Part shown: positions 1 to 7,305 of the stretch, one piece after another | Layout of the letters: every line of letters begins with the position of its first letter | Position numbering within the stretch: position 1 is the stretch's first letter | DNA from: Sulfurimonas hongkongensis | GTDB lineage: Bacteria > Campylobacterota > Campylobacteria > Campylobacterales > Sulfurimonadaceae | Direction: 5' to 3' | NCBI RefSeq assembly: GCF_000445475.1 | Contig: NZ_AUPZ01000006.1 | Coordinates: 1-37,318, forward strand | Length of the DNA: 37,318 nt | Made by a program: the position numbers and the translations under genes | The notes under the pieces: model-generated | Database searches by the model: none | The model's input: only the letters and a program-made list of their open reading frames with translations | Told to the model about the DNA's origin: nothing

Positions 1-2
1 GT

Positions 3-68
3 GAGAAAAAAGTACCTTATCAGACACTTATAAATGCTTTACTTAGAAAAGAACTACAGTCAGTATAA
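3..68 (+). CDS. C-terminal end of a BrnA/CopG-like antitoxin (5' end outside window)
   Basis: Only the last 21 codons are inside the window, ending in TAA just inside the first attC site. The tail carries VPYQTLINALLRKEL, the style of the second helix and DNA-binding end of ribbon-helix-helix antitoxins such as BrnA, which commonly end in YQTLINxLLxxY. Its position directly before an attC site makes it the last gene of a gene cassette whose toxin would lie to the left. Toxin-antitoxin pairs are common cargo of large chromosomal integrons. The call rests on a short stretch only, so the family is likely but not certain. Confidence 0.5.
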   Translation, partial: EKKVPYQTLINALLRKELQSV

Positions 69-130
69 CAAAACCTCGTAGCCAATAAATGCCCTAGCGG
101 TCATTTATTGGCTAGAGTCAACCGTTATAA
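63..130 (+). other. attC recombination site 1
   Basis: Left box GTATAAC (63-69) and right box GTTATAA (124-130) enclose a long imperfect palindrome. The inner arm TAGCCAATAAATG pairs perfectly with CATTTATTGGCTA around a CCCTAGCGG-type loop. The stop codon of the upstream antitoxin lies in the left box, as is usual for compact cassettes. The integrase would cut between G and TT at 124/125. The right box belongs to the next cassette and is matched by TTATAAC at 1271. Confidence 0.88.
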
Positions 131-148
131 ACACAAGGAGACAAAACT

Positions 149-1267
149 ATGGCAAATTTTTTTGCATTTATATTTTTCGGTTCAATTATTGGACTTATAG
201 TTGGTATGTTCAAACCAAAGGCAGTTGTTAGGTGGAAAGAGGAAGCTTCACGAAAAGATGTTTTTAAAATATATCTTTCCTCAGTATTGGTAAGTTTAGT
301 TGCAATAGGTATTTTTGCCCCAAAAGTTGAAAATAATAATAATGGTACAAAAGAAGAAGTGTCAATGACAGCCAAAGAAAAGCAACCTACAGTAGATGAA
401 GATTACGAAAAAGACAAACAGGAAGTTTTAAAATTACTAAATATGTCTTATCATGATCTATTTCAAGTTGAAAAAGATTTTTCGTATTTTCAAAAAAATA
501 TAGATAGTGATATCTATACAGCTATTTCAAGTGCAAAAAGAAATGAACCAAAGATAATGAAGCTAACATACAAATCCTATCCAGATAACTTTGAAGATAG
601 CAAAACAGAGGATATTGTAGAAAAATATATAGAGACACTACATAATTCAAATTTATTTTTACAAATGGCATACAATAACTTTCTTGATTATGTAGATAAC
701 AAGAAGCCTACATTAGTTGTAAAGTTTAAAGAAAATATACAATATTATCAAGCTTCAAAAATGCAAACTATCACACAAGCATTTTCTATCGGAGAAAAAT
801 ACAAGTTAGCTTATGATGAGATGACAGAGACTTGGAGAGAGAAAAAATTTATTGAAGAAGATAAAAAGGAACTTCAAACAAAACAAGATAATCTTAAACA
901 GACAAAACCATTTATAAATATGAAAGATTTCGATCCAAACACGCCTAAATATATCATTGCTGGTTTTATTACTACTTGGCAATACAAAGACTTTAAAGAA
1001 ATGGTTCAATATACGCAGAAAAGTTGGAGAGACAGAGAAAATTCACCTGCTGGATATCTACTTAATAGTTTTGAATATAAAACATTAACAGATGCAAAGA
1101 TTGAGAACATAAAAAAAAGAACAGATGATTTTTATGTTGCAATAATATCAATAAAATATAAAAATAGTTTTAACAATAAAGAAACTGTGGTCAAAATAAC
1201 ACCGACCATCATTAAAGAAGATGGAAAGTTTGGATTTAATCCAATTTCAGCGATAAGAGAACAGTAA
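149..1267 (+). CDS. Cassette protein with two N-terminal membrane helices, unknown function
   Basis: A 372-residue protein that I do not recognise. Residues 2-20 (FFAFIFFGSIIGLIVGMF) and about 43-58 (LSSVLVSLVAIGIFA) are hydrophobic helices, separated by a short basic loop. The remaining 300 residues are charged, rich in Lys, Glu and Asn, and likely helical, with a stretch around 235-255 that looks like coiled coil. This suggests a membrane-anchored protein with one large soluble domain. The start has an AAGGAG ribosome site about 8 bases upstream (136-141). It is the only gene of its cassette (about 125-1334), ending four bases before attC site 2. Function cannot be assigned; a structural or defence role would be a guess. 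Confidence 0.8.
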   Translation: MANFFAFIFFGSIIGLIVGMFKPKAVVRWKEEASRKDVFKIYLSSVLVSLVAIGIFAPKVENNNNGTKEEVSMTAKEKQPTVDEDYEKDKQEVLKLLNMSYHDLFQVEKDFSYFQKNIDSDIYTAISSAKRNEPKIMKLTYKSYPDNFEDSKTEDIVEKYIETLHNSNLFLQMAYNNFLDYVDNKKPTLVVKFKENIQYYQASKMQTITQAFSIGEKYKLAYDEMTETWREKKFIEEDKKELQTKQDNLKQTKPFINMKDFDPNTPKYIIAGFITTWQYKDFKEMVQYTQKSWRDRENSPAGYLLNSFEYKTLTDAKIENIKKRTDDFYVAIISIKYKNSFNNKETVVKITPTIIKEDGKFGFNPISAIREQ

Positions 1268-1270
1268 GGT

Positions 1271-1340
1271 TTATAACAAAACTTTGGAGAGAAATATTTG
1301 ACCCTAGCGGCTCAAATATTTCTCAACTCAACCGTTGTAC
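1271..1340 (+). other. attC recombination site 2
   Basis: Left box TTATAAC (1271-1277) is the exact reverse complement of GTTATAA at 124-130, closing cassette 1. The arm GAGAAATATTTGA pairs with TCAAATATTTCTC around CCCTAGCGGC. Right box GTTGTAC lies at 1334-1340. The outer arm GGAGAGAAAT is shared with sites 3, 4 and 5, showing one attC family. Confidence 0.9.
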
Positions 1341-1402
1341 TTACAAAATTAACTTTTAAGTAATATAAACTATTTATCAAATTAAATCAAAGGAATTAAA
1401 AA

Positions 1403-1798
1403 ATGTTTTTAGCATCACTATCATATAAACAAAGAAAGGTTTTCTTAGGACTAGCAAAAGAAATATTAACCATAGATGACGGAATTATGGATAACCATGA
1501 AGAGGACTATCTAAGAGGTTTATGTTCAGAAATGTCATTAAGCTTTAATGATGAATTAACAGTTAAAAAATCAGAGATTAAAGATTATTTTAATGAAATA
1601 GAATCAAAAAAAATATTATTATTAGAATTGGTAGCACTAGGACATTCAAACAAAGATTATCATGAAGCACAAGATAAATATACAGATGAAATTTGTAATT
1701 TAGTTAATATCCCTATGAAAGAACTCAAAAACATAGAAAGCTTACTAGAACAATACAATAAAATTCAAAATAAATTTATATCATTTATAGAGAGCTGA
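1403..1798 (+). CDS. TerB-like small helical protein, first gene of three-gene cassette
   Basis: A 131-residue acidic, all-helical protein. The pattern of an early LAKEILTIDDGIMDNHEEDYL segment followed by a helix with LLELVALGHSN resembles the TerB/DjlA-type fold of tellurite-resistance and phage-defence-associated proteins, in which acidic residues in the first half bind metal. The similarity is at the level of pattern only. AAAGGA (about 1389-1394) is a good ribosome site for the ATG. The stop is two bases before the next start at 1801, so the three genes of this cassette are probably co-translated. It lies between attC sites 2 and 3 in an unusually large cassette of about 3.1 kb. Confidence 0.6.
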   Translation: MFLASLSYKQRKVFLGLAKEILTIDDGIMDNHEEDYLRGLCSEMSLSFNDELTVKKSEIKDYFNEIESKKILLLELVALGHSNKDYHEAQDKYTDEICNLVNIPMKELKNIESLLEQYNKIQNKFISFIES

Positions 1799-1800
1799 TT

Positions 1801-2838
1801 ATGGGGTTTTTAAAAAGAACAGCTAATTTTGTAACATTTGGTGCAGTTGATAGAAGTGATGCAAAAAAAATTACAAAAAATGCCAACAAAAGAAAAGATG
1901 ATATCAAAGAAGAGCTAGATGATGCAAAAGAAAATACACAAAATGATATTAAAAATTTAGGGATTTTAAAAGAAACTACATATTCAGAAACAATTAGTAG
2001 TTTTGTTAAATCATATGAAGTTATAGGAAAAGTTGATTTAAAACCATTAAAACAAAATGAAGCTTTGGATTATGATATTTTTCAAGCAGATTTTAAAGAA
2101 ATGCAAATTATAACAACAAATATAAAAGAAATTTCTACAGCTGTTGTAGGTGGTGCATTAATAGGTACAACAGCAGCATTTGGTGCCATGGGAACTGCAG
2201 CAATTATAGGAACAGCCTCAACTGGTACGGCAATAGGAACATTATCTGGAGTAGCTGCAACTAATGCTACTTTGGCATGGCTTGGTGGTGGAGCAATAGG
2301 TGCAGGTGGTGCAGGTATGACTGGGGGAATGGTAGTCCTTGGAGGAATAGCACTAGCACCTGTCGTAGTGTTTGGAATGTTTATCGGAACAAATAAAGGA
2401 AAGCAAGTATTAAATGAAGCTAATAATTATTCTGATGAAATTGATGTACTTGTAGAAAAAGTAATAACATTGATAGCTGAGTTATCGCAAATAAGAAGAG
2501 GTTGCTACTTAATGAGTGAAAGTATACAAGGACTAGAAGCTTTAATGAAAGTTTATAATATTGAAATGGATAAAATAGCTTATAGATTGGAGCAAAGATC
2601 TGCTATATCAAAATTTATTGACCCAATAAAAAATAAAGTATTTAATATTGATATATTATCAAAAAAGGAAGCTGAAATATTTGCAACTTCTGCAAATATA
2701 GCCTCCATGTTAAGTGAGATTATAAAAATGCCACTCATGGATGAAGAAGGTGCTTTTATTAGTAATAGTTTAGAAGTTTTAGAATGTAATAATCAAGAAA
2801 TTGAAGAACTAAAACTTCAAATAAATCATCAAGGATAA
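1801..2838 (+). CDS. Glycine-zipper membrane protein, second gene of three-gene cassette
   Basis: A 345-residue protein with three parts. Residues 1-105 are charged and helical (KKITKNANKRKDDIKEELDD). Residues about 112-197 are a long Gly/Ala-rich hydrophobic block with repeated GxxxG spacing (VVGGALIGTTAAFGAMGTAA, then LGGGAIGAGGAGMTGGMVVL). Residues 198-345 are again helical and charged. Glycine zippers of this length are found in pore-forming or membrane-inserting proteins. A tiny gap to both neighbours, and the partner's own glycine zipper, suggest that the two work as a pair. No enzyme motif is visible. Family not recognised; membrane action is inferred from composition. Confidence 0.65.
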   Translation: MGFLKRTANFVTFGAVDRSDAKKITKNANKRKDDIKEELDDAKENTQNDIKNLGILKETTYSETISSFVKSYEVIGKVDLKPLKQNEALDYDIFQADFKEMQIITTNIKEISTAVVGGALIGTTAAFGAMGTAAIIGTASTGTAIGTLSGVAATNATLAWLGGGAIGAGGAGMTGGMVVLGGIALAPVVVFGMFIGTNKGKQVLNEANNYSDEIDVLVEKVITLIAELSQIRRGCYLMSESIQGLEALMKVYNIEMDKIAYRLEQRSAISKFIDPIKNKVFNIDILSKKEAEIFATSANIASMLSEIIKMPLMDEEGAFISNSLEVLECNNQEIEELKLQINHQG

Positions 2839-2842
2839 TTTT

Positions 2843-4360
2843 ATGGATTTATTTGGATTTAAAAAAAGGAAAAAAGAAAAAGATTTTACCAATGAAGTAA
2901 ATGTAGCTATTAGTGCTGAATTAGAAAGGTTTGGATTTGCCAATGCTGAACACTTTAAATCACATACGGATTTAAGTAAAATTGCTGATAGTAGTATTAA
3001 TCCAGAATATGTTGATAATAATTATCATCAACAAGCTGGATTTTCTGCTGAAATAAAAACAACAGCAAGAACAAATGCAAATAATATTATTGATGGGAAG
3101 AACACAAGAATAAGTAGGACTGATGACGTAGGAAGTGTTAATCACCCACAATTTGACCATGTAGAAGTTGATAAATATGGAAATCCAATTTTAGATACTA
3201 ATGGAAAATATATGGGAGGTTCACAACAAAAAGTTTTTAAAAATCTTGACAGCTATAGAAAGCTTTATGGAAAAGAATTTAACCACTATAAAGATGCCAT
3301 CTTAGATGTACCAAGTGATCAAATCAAAGATATTAAAACTGATTGGAATAATCAAATTTCAAAACTTAAAAAACAAAAACAAAATAGAATCGAAAGTGGA
3401 GACAGTGTTAAGGCAAATGATTTACAGAAAAGAATTGATGAAATAGAAAATGCTAAAAGTAGATTAAGAGATGCAAAAGTCACTACAGAAGAAGCTATGG
3501 AGGCGAGAAGAAACCATAATATAAGTATTGCTAAAGATATCGGTAAAATATCTCATAAAGCAGGTATAGAGTCTGCAAAAATTGGCGGCACTATTAGTGG
3601 TGGAATAAATTCAGCTAAAAATCTTTATGCTTATTTTAAAGGTAATAAAAGTGCTAAAGAAGCATTACAAGATATGGCAGTTGATACAAGTAAAGCAACA
3701 GCACTTGCTTATGCAAGTGGAGCAACAAGTTCAACTATTGGTGGAGTTTTAAAATCTTCAAGTAATCAAATTGCACAAAACTTAGCAAAAGGTAGTACAC
3801 CTACTGTAATACTACAATCAGGAGTAATATTAGCAAAGCAAACAAAAAACTTATTATCTGGAAAAATTGATGCAAATGAATTTGCTAAAAATATTGGCCA
3901 AGAAGGAACTACATTAGCAACATCTTTAACGGGTGCAAATTTAGGAGCAGTTGTAGGAACTGCAATAATACCAGGTGTTGGAACAATTGTTGGTGGTGTC
4001 ATTGGTGGTATGACAGCATCAATTATGAGTAGTGCAGTATATTCAGAATTACAAAAATCAATTCATGATACAGAAATATCAAATCAGCAAAGAGAAGCAA
4101 TAAAAAATTATTGTAAAGATTTAATTAGTCAAGAAAAAGAGTACCGTGAATATGCAATGTCAATTTATGATAATTATTTTGACAAAAAAGAATTAGAAAT
4201 AAAAGATGGATTCAAAACTGTAAGTTTGGCTATTCAAAATGGTGAAGATATAAATAGTGGCTTAGCAGTTATTGGTAAGGCTTTTAACATTGAATTGCAA
4301 TTCAACAACACAGAAGAATTTAAACAACATATTAAAAGTGAAAAAACTTTAAAATTGTAA
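2843..4360 (+). CDS. Large protein with glycine-zipper region, third gene of three-gene cassette
   Basis: A 505-residue protein of unknown family. The basic N-terminus (FGFKKRKKEK) is followed by a His/Asp-rich part around residues 50-115 with EIKTTARTNANNIIDG, SRTDDVGSVNHPQFDHVEVD and KYGNPI, which looks like a compact folded domain. A coiled-coil stretch lies at about 165-225. A Gly/Ala-rich segment occupies about 230-400 and includes AVVGTAIIPGVGTIVGGVIG, a typical glycine-zipper membrane hairpin. The C-terminal hundred residues are charged and helical. The architecture (soluble domain, coiled coil, glycine zipper) is like membrane-acting effectors or toxins, but no catalytic motif can be named. 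It ends 24 bases before attC site 3. Confidence 0.65.
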   Translation: MDLFGFKKRKKEKDFTNEVNVAISAELERFGFANAEHFKSHTDLSKIADSSINPEYVDNNYHQQAGFSAEIKTTARTNANNIIDGKNTRISRTDDVGSVNHPQFDHVEVDKYGNPILDTNGKYMGGSQQKVFKNLDSYRKLYGKEFNHYKDAILDVPSDQIKDIKTDWNNQISKLKKQKQNRIESGDSVKANDLQKRIDEIENAKSRLRDAKVTTEEAMEARRNHNISIAKDIGKISHKAGIESAKIGGTISGGINSAKNLYAYFKGNKSAKEALQDMAVDTSKATALAYASGATSSTIGGVLKSSSNQIAQNLAKGSTPTVILQSGVILAKQTKNLLSGKIDANEFAKNIGQEGTTLATSLTGANLGAVVGTAIIPGVGTIVGGVIGGMTASIMSSAVYSELQKSIHDTEISNQQREAIKNYCKDLISQEKEYREYAMSIYDNYFDKKELEIKDGFKTVSLAIQNGEDINSGLAVIGKAFNIELQFNNTEEFKQHIKSEKTLKL

Positions 4361-4383
4361 CTTAAACTTTATCTAGTTAATAA

Positions 4384-4454
4384 GTACAACAAAATCTAGG
4401 AGAGAAATAGTTTACCCTAGCGGGCAAAACTATTTCTCAAGAAAGTCGTTAGAT
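4384..4454 (+). other. attC recombination site 3
   Basis: Left box GTACAAC (4384-4390) is the exact reverse complement of GTTGTAC at 1334-1340, so genes 1403-4360 form one three-gene cassette. The arm GAGAAATAGTTT pairs with AAACTATTTCTC around CCCTAGCGGGC. Right box GTTAGAT is at 4448-4454. Confidence 0.9.
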
Positions 4455-4470
4455 AGACAAGGAGATTTTT

Positions 4471-5979
4471 ATGGCGATAACATTAAAGAGACAAATATCA
4501 GAAGATGAGAAGAATATTGTATTAGAAAAGTATGGTCATATTTGCTATGCAACAGGACATGAAATATTAGATGAAAAAGATATACATTTTGATCATATTA
4601 AAGCATTTGCAGATAATGGTGTATCTGAAATTGACAATATAGCACCAATGTGTAAAGAGCATAATTTAAAAAAAGGTAGATTACCACTTGAAGACTTTAG
4701 AATAAAGCTAAAACTTGAAACTTTTTTTCAACAAGGTCAAGCTTTGACTCTCAAAGATGAATTACAATATTTTCAGGATAATAAAGACATTAATGGCTTT
4801 GGATTATCTGTATATTCAAAAAGTACAGAAAATACTATTGAAATTGAAATTGCAAATAAAAAAACCACTTATCATCTTTTTACATGTCCAACGACACAAT
4901 GGAAATATTTTTATGCATTAATACCCGTAGAAGCTATCAATAGTGACGATGATGAAGATGGGGAAATTGGACTACAACCAAGATATTTAATTTTGGATAA
5001 AGTATTTAATTTGTATCGTCACTTTCAAAAACATCCTGTTCTTCAACCATCAATTGCTAGACTATATAAAAATAAAATTTTAGTTTTTGATGGGCAACAT
5101 AAAATTGCTTCTATGCTATGGGGTGGAAGAAAAGAATTTGAACTAAAAATATATATTAATCCAGACCCACAAATACTTAATAATACAAATATTGCCGCAC
5201 ATGATAAGTTTGCACAAACAAGATTTTACTCATCGATTATGGTTTCCAAACTTGGTTCTCAATTTGGAAAGCAATTTGAAGACTATAAAAATAAAGAAGA
5301 TGAAGAGAAAAAAAGTGAACTCGGATTTATAAATCATTTAAAAATATCAGATGAACTAACTGTTGCCGAAGCAAACAAAAGATTTTACAGCTTTTTATAT
5401 AATATGGTATTAGATCCAGAAGTAAATAATATAGTCCATCTTGTTTCAAAAAGTAATCGAAGTTCTAATGAATACCCACTGACAGTAGACATGTTAAGCA
5501 AATCACTGTTTAGTAATTTTTTATACAGACACCCACTTGATGAAGATATGGCTTCAAAGCACTATATAAGAGAAAAAGAAATAAATAACTTGATAAAACT
5601 TTTTAATATTTTTCATGATGAAGCACTTCATGATTGGGATGCTAATAAAAATTCAAGTGATACAAATCAGAATAAATTAGCAAGACTAATACGAAGTAAG
5701 TCTATTATGTCATGGTCAGAAATTTTAAAAGATGCAATTGCAGCCAAACTTGATGTTATAGATGCTGATGATAAAGAAAAACTATTTTATGGGGAAATAT
5801 CTGATGAAAGCTTCGAGAAAATAAGACAAGTTGTAAGAAGATTGGTAGAATGGGCAATATGGTCTTTACCACAAGATTCAGAAATTGATAGAATTTTATC
5901 TGATAATAAAAGTGAAATCAAAAAATATATGAAAAGTAAAGGCTTAACTGCTGGTTATTTATTAGGTGCCCCAGAATAA
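4471..5979 (+). CDS. HNH nuclease-domain protein with DGQHR-like domain, probable defence gene
   Basis: A 502-residue protein. Residues about 20-75 form an HNH motif: CYATGHEIL, then FDHIKAFADNG, then IDNIAPMCKEHNLKKGR, with the expected D-H, N and H-N-K residues and two cysteines that could hold zinc. Around residues 205-211 is VFDGQHK followed by IASMLW, close to the DGQHR signature of DndB-like and ParB/sulfiredoxin-fold proteins. The rest is helical and unassigned. HNH plus DGQHR suggests recognition and cutting of modified or foreign DNA, but the substrate is unknown. AAGGAG sits 8 bases before the ATG. It is alone in its cassette, between attC sites 3 and 4. A non-defence nuclease role remains possible. 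Confidence 0.72.
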   Translation: MAITLKRQISEDEKNIVLEKYGHICYATGHEILDEKDIHFDHIKAFADNGVSEIDNIAPMCKEHNLKKGRLPLEDFRIKLKLETFFQQGQALTLKDELQYFQDNKDINGFGLSVYSKSTENTIEIEIANKKTTYHLFTCPTTQWKYFYALIPVEAINSDDDEDGEIGLQPRYLILDKVFNLYRHFQKHPVLQPSIARLYKNKILVFDGQHKIASMLWGGRKEFELKIYINPDPQILNNTNIAAHDKFAQTRFYSSIMVSKLGSQFGKQFEDYKNKEDEEKKSELGFINHLKISDELTVAEANKRFYSFLYNMVLDPEVNNIVHLVSKSNRSSNEYPLTVDMLSKSLFSNFLYRHPLDEDMASKHYIREKEINNLIKLFNIFHDEALHDWDANKNSSDTNQNKLARLIRSKSIMSWSEILKDAIAAKLDVIDADDKEKLFYGEISDESFEKIRQVVRRLVEWAIWSLPQDSEIDRILSDNKSEIKKYMKSKGLTAGYLLGAPE

Positions 5980-5983
5980 AGGT

Positions 5984-6054
5984 ATCTAACAAGTACTTGG
6001 AGAGAAATACGAAGCCAAAGCGCGGCTTCGTATTTCTCAAGAAAGTCGTTATAT
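5984..6054 (+). other. attC recombination site 4
   Basis: Left box ATCTAAC (5984-5990) is the exact reverse complement of GTTAGAT at 4448-4454. The arm GAGAAATACGAAGCC pairs with GGCTTCGTATTTCTC around a short AAAGCGC loop. Right box GTTATAT lies at 6048-6054. Confidence 0.9.
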
Positions 6055-6069
6055 GAACAAAGGAAAAAA

Positions 6070-6414
6070 ATGTATAAAGTGATAATTTTAGTTTTGGCAA
6101 TTATTTTGTCTGGATGTTCAGCAAAAAAAGTTATGTTAGAAGCAAATAGTGTTGAAATTGTTAACGAACCTGTTAATAAAAGTAAATGTAAATTTTTGGG
6201 TGAGATAATTGGTTCTCAAGGAAATTGGTTTACTGGTGATTATACATCAAATAAAAATTTAGTTACTGGTGCGAGAAATGAACTTCGCAATGAAGCATAC
6301 AAACTTGGAGCGAATATTGTTTATATACAAAATATGGCAAATACAAATGCTTGGGGTTCTCTTGGGACAACCAATACTACAGCTATTGGTAAAGCATATA
6401 AGTGTTCGTACTAA
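6070..6414 (+). CDS. Small DUF4156-like lipoprotein
   Basis: A 114-residue protein with a lipoprotein signal: basic-hydrophobic MYKVIILVLAIILSGC with lipobox LSGC, so Cys16 would be lipidated. The mature part has KCKFLGEIIGSQGNWF, then ARNELRNEAYKLGANIVYIQ and a final KAYKC, which is the arrangement of DUF4156 lipoproteins: two cysteines that could pair, and a central RNELRNEAxxxGAN helix. Members are probably outer-membrane lipoproteins of unknown role. AAAGGA precedes the ATG by about 5 bases. It is the only gene of a 432-bp cassette, and its stop codon abuts attC site 5. Confidence 0.8.
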   Translation: MYKVIILVLAIILSGCSAKKVMLEANSVEIVNEPVNKSKCKFLGEIIGSQGNWFTGDYTSNKNLVTGARNELRNEAYKLGANIVYIQNMANTNAWGSLGTTNTTAIGKAYKCSY

Positions 6415-6415
6415 C

Positions 6416-6486
6416 ATATAACAAGTACTTGGAGAGAAATATGAAGCCAAAGAGCGGCTTCATATTTCTCAAGACAGTCGTTATAT
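6416..6486 (+). other. attC recombination site 5
   Basis: Left box ATATAAC (6416-6422) is the reverse complement of GTTATAT at 6048-6054. The arm GAGAAATATGAAGCC pairs with GGCTTCATATTTCTC. Right box GTTATAT lies at 6480-6486. This site is nearly the same as site 4 (only a few base changes), so the two probably share a recent ancestor. Confidence 0.9.
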
Positions 6487-6559
6487 CCTGTATCATTATC
6501 ATGATGCTAGATGATGTAACTATTTTATATAGTTGCAAATTCAAAAAAAGGAGTCTTAC

Positions 6560-6652
6560 ATGGGAAAAGGCGGATGCACTCCACCAAATGGTCCTAGTAC
6601 AACAGGTAACCCATCTGGTGGCGGTAGAGGAAATTGCTCTCCTAAAAAATAA
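6560..6652 (+). CDS. 30-residue Gly/Pro-rich peptide with two cysteines
   Basis: A very short reading frame (30 codons and TAA) with a strong ribosome site, AAAAAGGAG at about 6545-6553, seven bases before the ATG. The peptide begins MGKGGCTPPNGPSTTG and ends NPSGGGRGNCSPKK: seven to eight Gly, several Pro, Cys at 6 and 26, and no hydrophobic segment. Similar short GPSTTG...PSGGGRGN peptides may be widespread as unnamed small proteins, but I cannot confirm this here. It is the first gene of cassette 5, upstream of a toxin-antitoxin pair. A palindrome that could be its terminator follows at 6663. Function unknown. Confidence 0.5.
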   Translation: MGKGGCTPPNGPSTTGNPSGGGRGNCSPKK

Positions 6653-6662
6653 TTAAAGAAAA

Positions 6663-6695
6663 AATATACATCATTTTGCTAAAATGATGTATATT
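6663..6695 (+). promoter_or_regulatory. Perfect palindrome: candidate toxin-antitoxin operator and promoter, or terminator
   Basis: A perfect inverted repeat with 15-bp arms (AATATACATCATTTT) around GCT ends about 19 bases before the antitoxin start. It contains TTTTGCTAAAAT, the extended -10 form seen before other genes here (TAAAAT at 6680-6685). Antitoxins usually bind palindromes over their own promoter, so an operator is the first reading. There is no T-run after it, which speaks against a simple terminator. Confidence 0.5.
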
Positions 6696-6713
6696 CGAAT
6701 ATTGGAGTTAATC

Positions 6714-6947
6714 ATGACAGCTTTAAAACAAGATGAGCTTTTTAATGAGATAGATATTTTACCAATAGATTTGAAAACTGAAATTGTTGATAAGATATTA
6801 GCTAGTATCACACCTTTAAACAGTGAAATAGATAAACTATGGATAAAAGAAGTTAACAAAAGAAAACAAGAGGTTGAGTCAAATTCCATTACATTAGTTG
6901 ATGGAGACGAAGTTTTCAAAAAAATCTCTCAAAGACTCCACTCATAA
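6714..6947 (+). CDS. Antitoxin, addiction-module component family (TIGR02574-like)
   Basis: A 77-residue acidic helical protein. LPIDLKTEIVDKILASI followed by LWIKEVNKRKQEVESNSI and LVDGDEVFKKI is the typical build of the putative addiction-module component family: N-terminal helices, then W-x-x-E-x-x-x-R, then a GxxV tail that wraps the toxin. I chose the ATG at 6714 because GGAG (6704-6707) lies 6 bases upstream; the in-frame start at 6684 is inside the palindrome and has no ribosome site. Its stop TAA is directly followed by the ATG of the toxin, the usual antitoxin-first operon. The module probably stabilises the array. Confidence 0.82.
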   Translation: MTALKQDELFNEIDILPIDLKTEIVDKILASITPLNSEIDKLWIKEVNKRKQEVESNSITLVDGDEVFKKISQRLHS

Positions 6948-7241
6948 ATGACTTACTCTTTCCACCCAGATGCTGAAGTCGAATTAAATGCTTCAGTTGA
7001 CTACTATCAAGAATGTAAAGATGGACTTGGTGCAGAATTTGCATATGAAGTTCAAAAAACAATCCAAAGAATTTTAGAATATCCTACTGCTTGGCAGAAA
7101 CTAGATGAAGAAATAAGAAGATGCTTAACAAACAGATTTCCTTTTGGAATAATCTACTATCAAAGAGATAATGAAATTATTATTTTAGCTGTTATGCAAC
7201 TTCACAGAAAACCAAACTATTGGAAAGAAAGAAAGATATAA
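6948..7241 (+). CDS. RelE/ParE-family toxin
   Basis: A 97-residue basic protein. FHPDAEVELNASVDYY opens the first helix, then LGAEFAYEVQKTIQRI, YPTAWQKL, then RRCLTNRFPFGIIYYQ and IIILAVMQLHRKPNYW. This is the complete RelE/ParE fold with the conserved R-x-F-P-x-x-I-x-Y strand and the HxxRxPxYW end. The family splits into ribosome-dependent mRNA cutters and gyrase poisons; the ParE-like C-terminal end slightly favours the gyrase type, without proof. The stop codon lies inside the left box of attC site 6, so the pair is a tight cassette end. Confidence 0.85.
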   Translation: MTYSFHPDAEVELNASVDYYQECKDGLGAEFAYEVQKTIQRILEYPTAWQKLDEEIRRCLTNRFPFGIIYYQRDNEIIILAVMQLHRKPNYWKERKI

Positions 7242-7305
7242 CAAGTACGAGGAGACCAATAATTTACCCTAGCGGGAAAATTATTGCTCACGACAACCGT
7301 TATCC
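7236..7305 (+). other. attC recombination site 6
   Basis: Left box ATATAAC (7236-7242) is the reverse complement of GTTATAT at 6480-6486, closing the toxin-antitoxin cassette. The arm GACCAATAATTT pairs imperfectly with AAATTATTGCTC around ACCCTAGCGGGA. Right box GTTATCC lies at 7299-7305. Confidence 0.88.

Noticed and set aside
6402-6656. An 84-codon frame running through attC site 5 and the 30-residue peptide gene
   Set aside because: It crosses the recombination site and the end of the lipoprotein gene; the 30-codon frame with its own strong ribosome site explains the region better.
63-7305. CRISPR array or simple dispersed repeats
   Set aside because: The repeats are 68-71 bp palindromes spaced by whole genes of 0.4-3 kb, with co-varying end boxes; this fits attC and not CRISPR.
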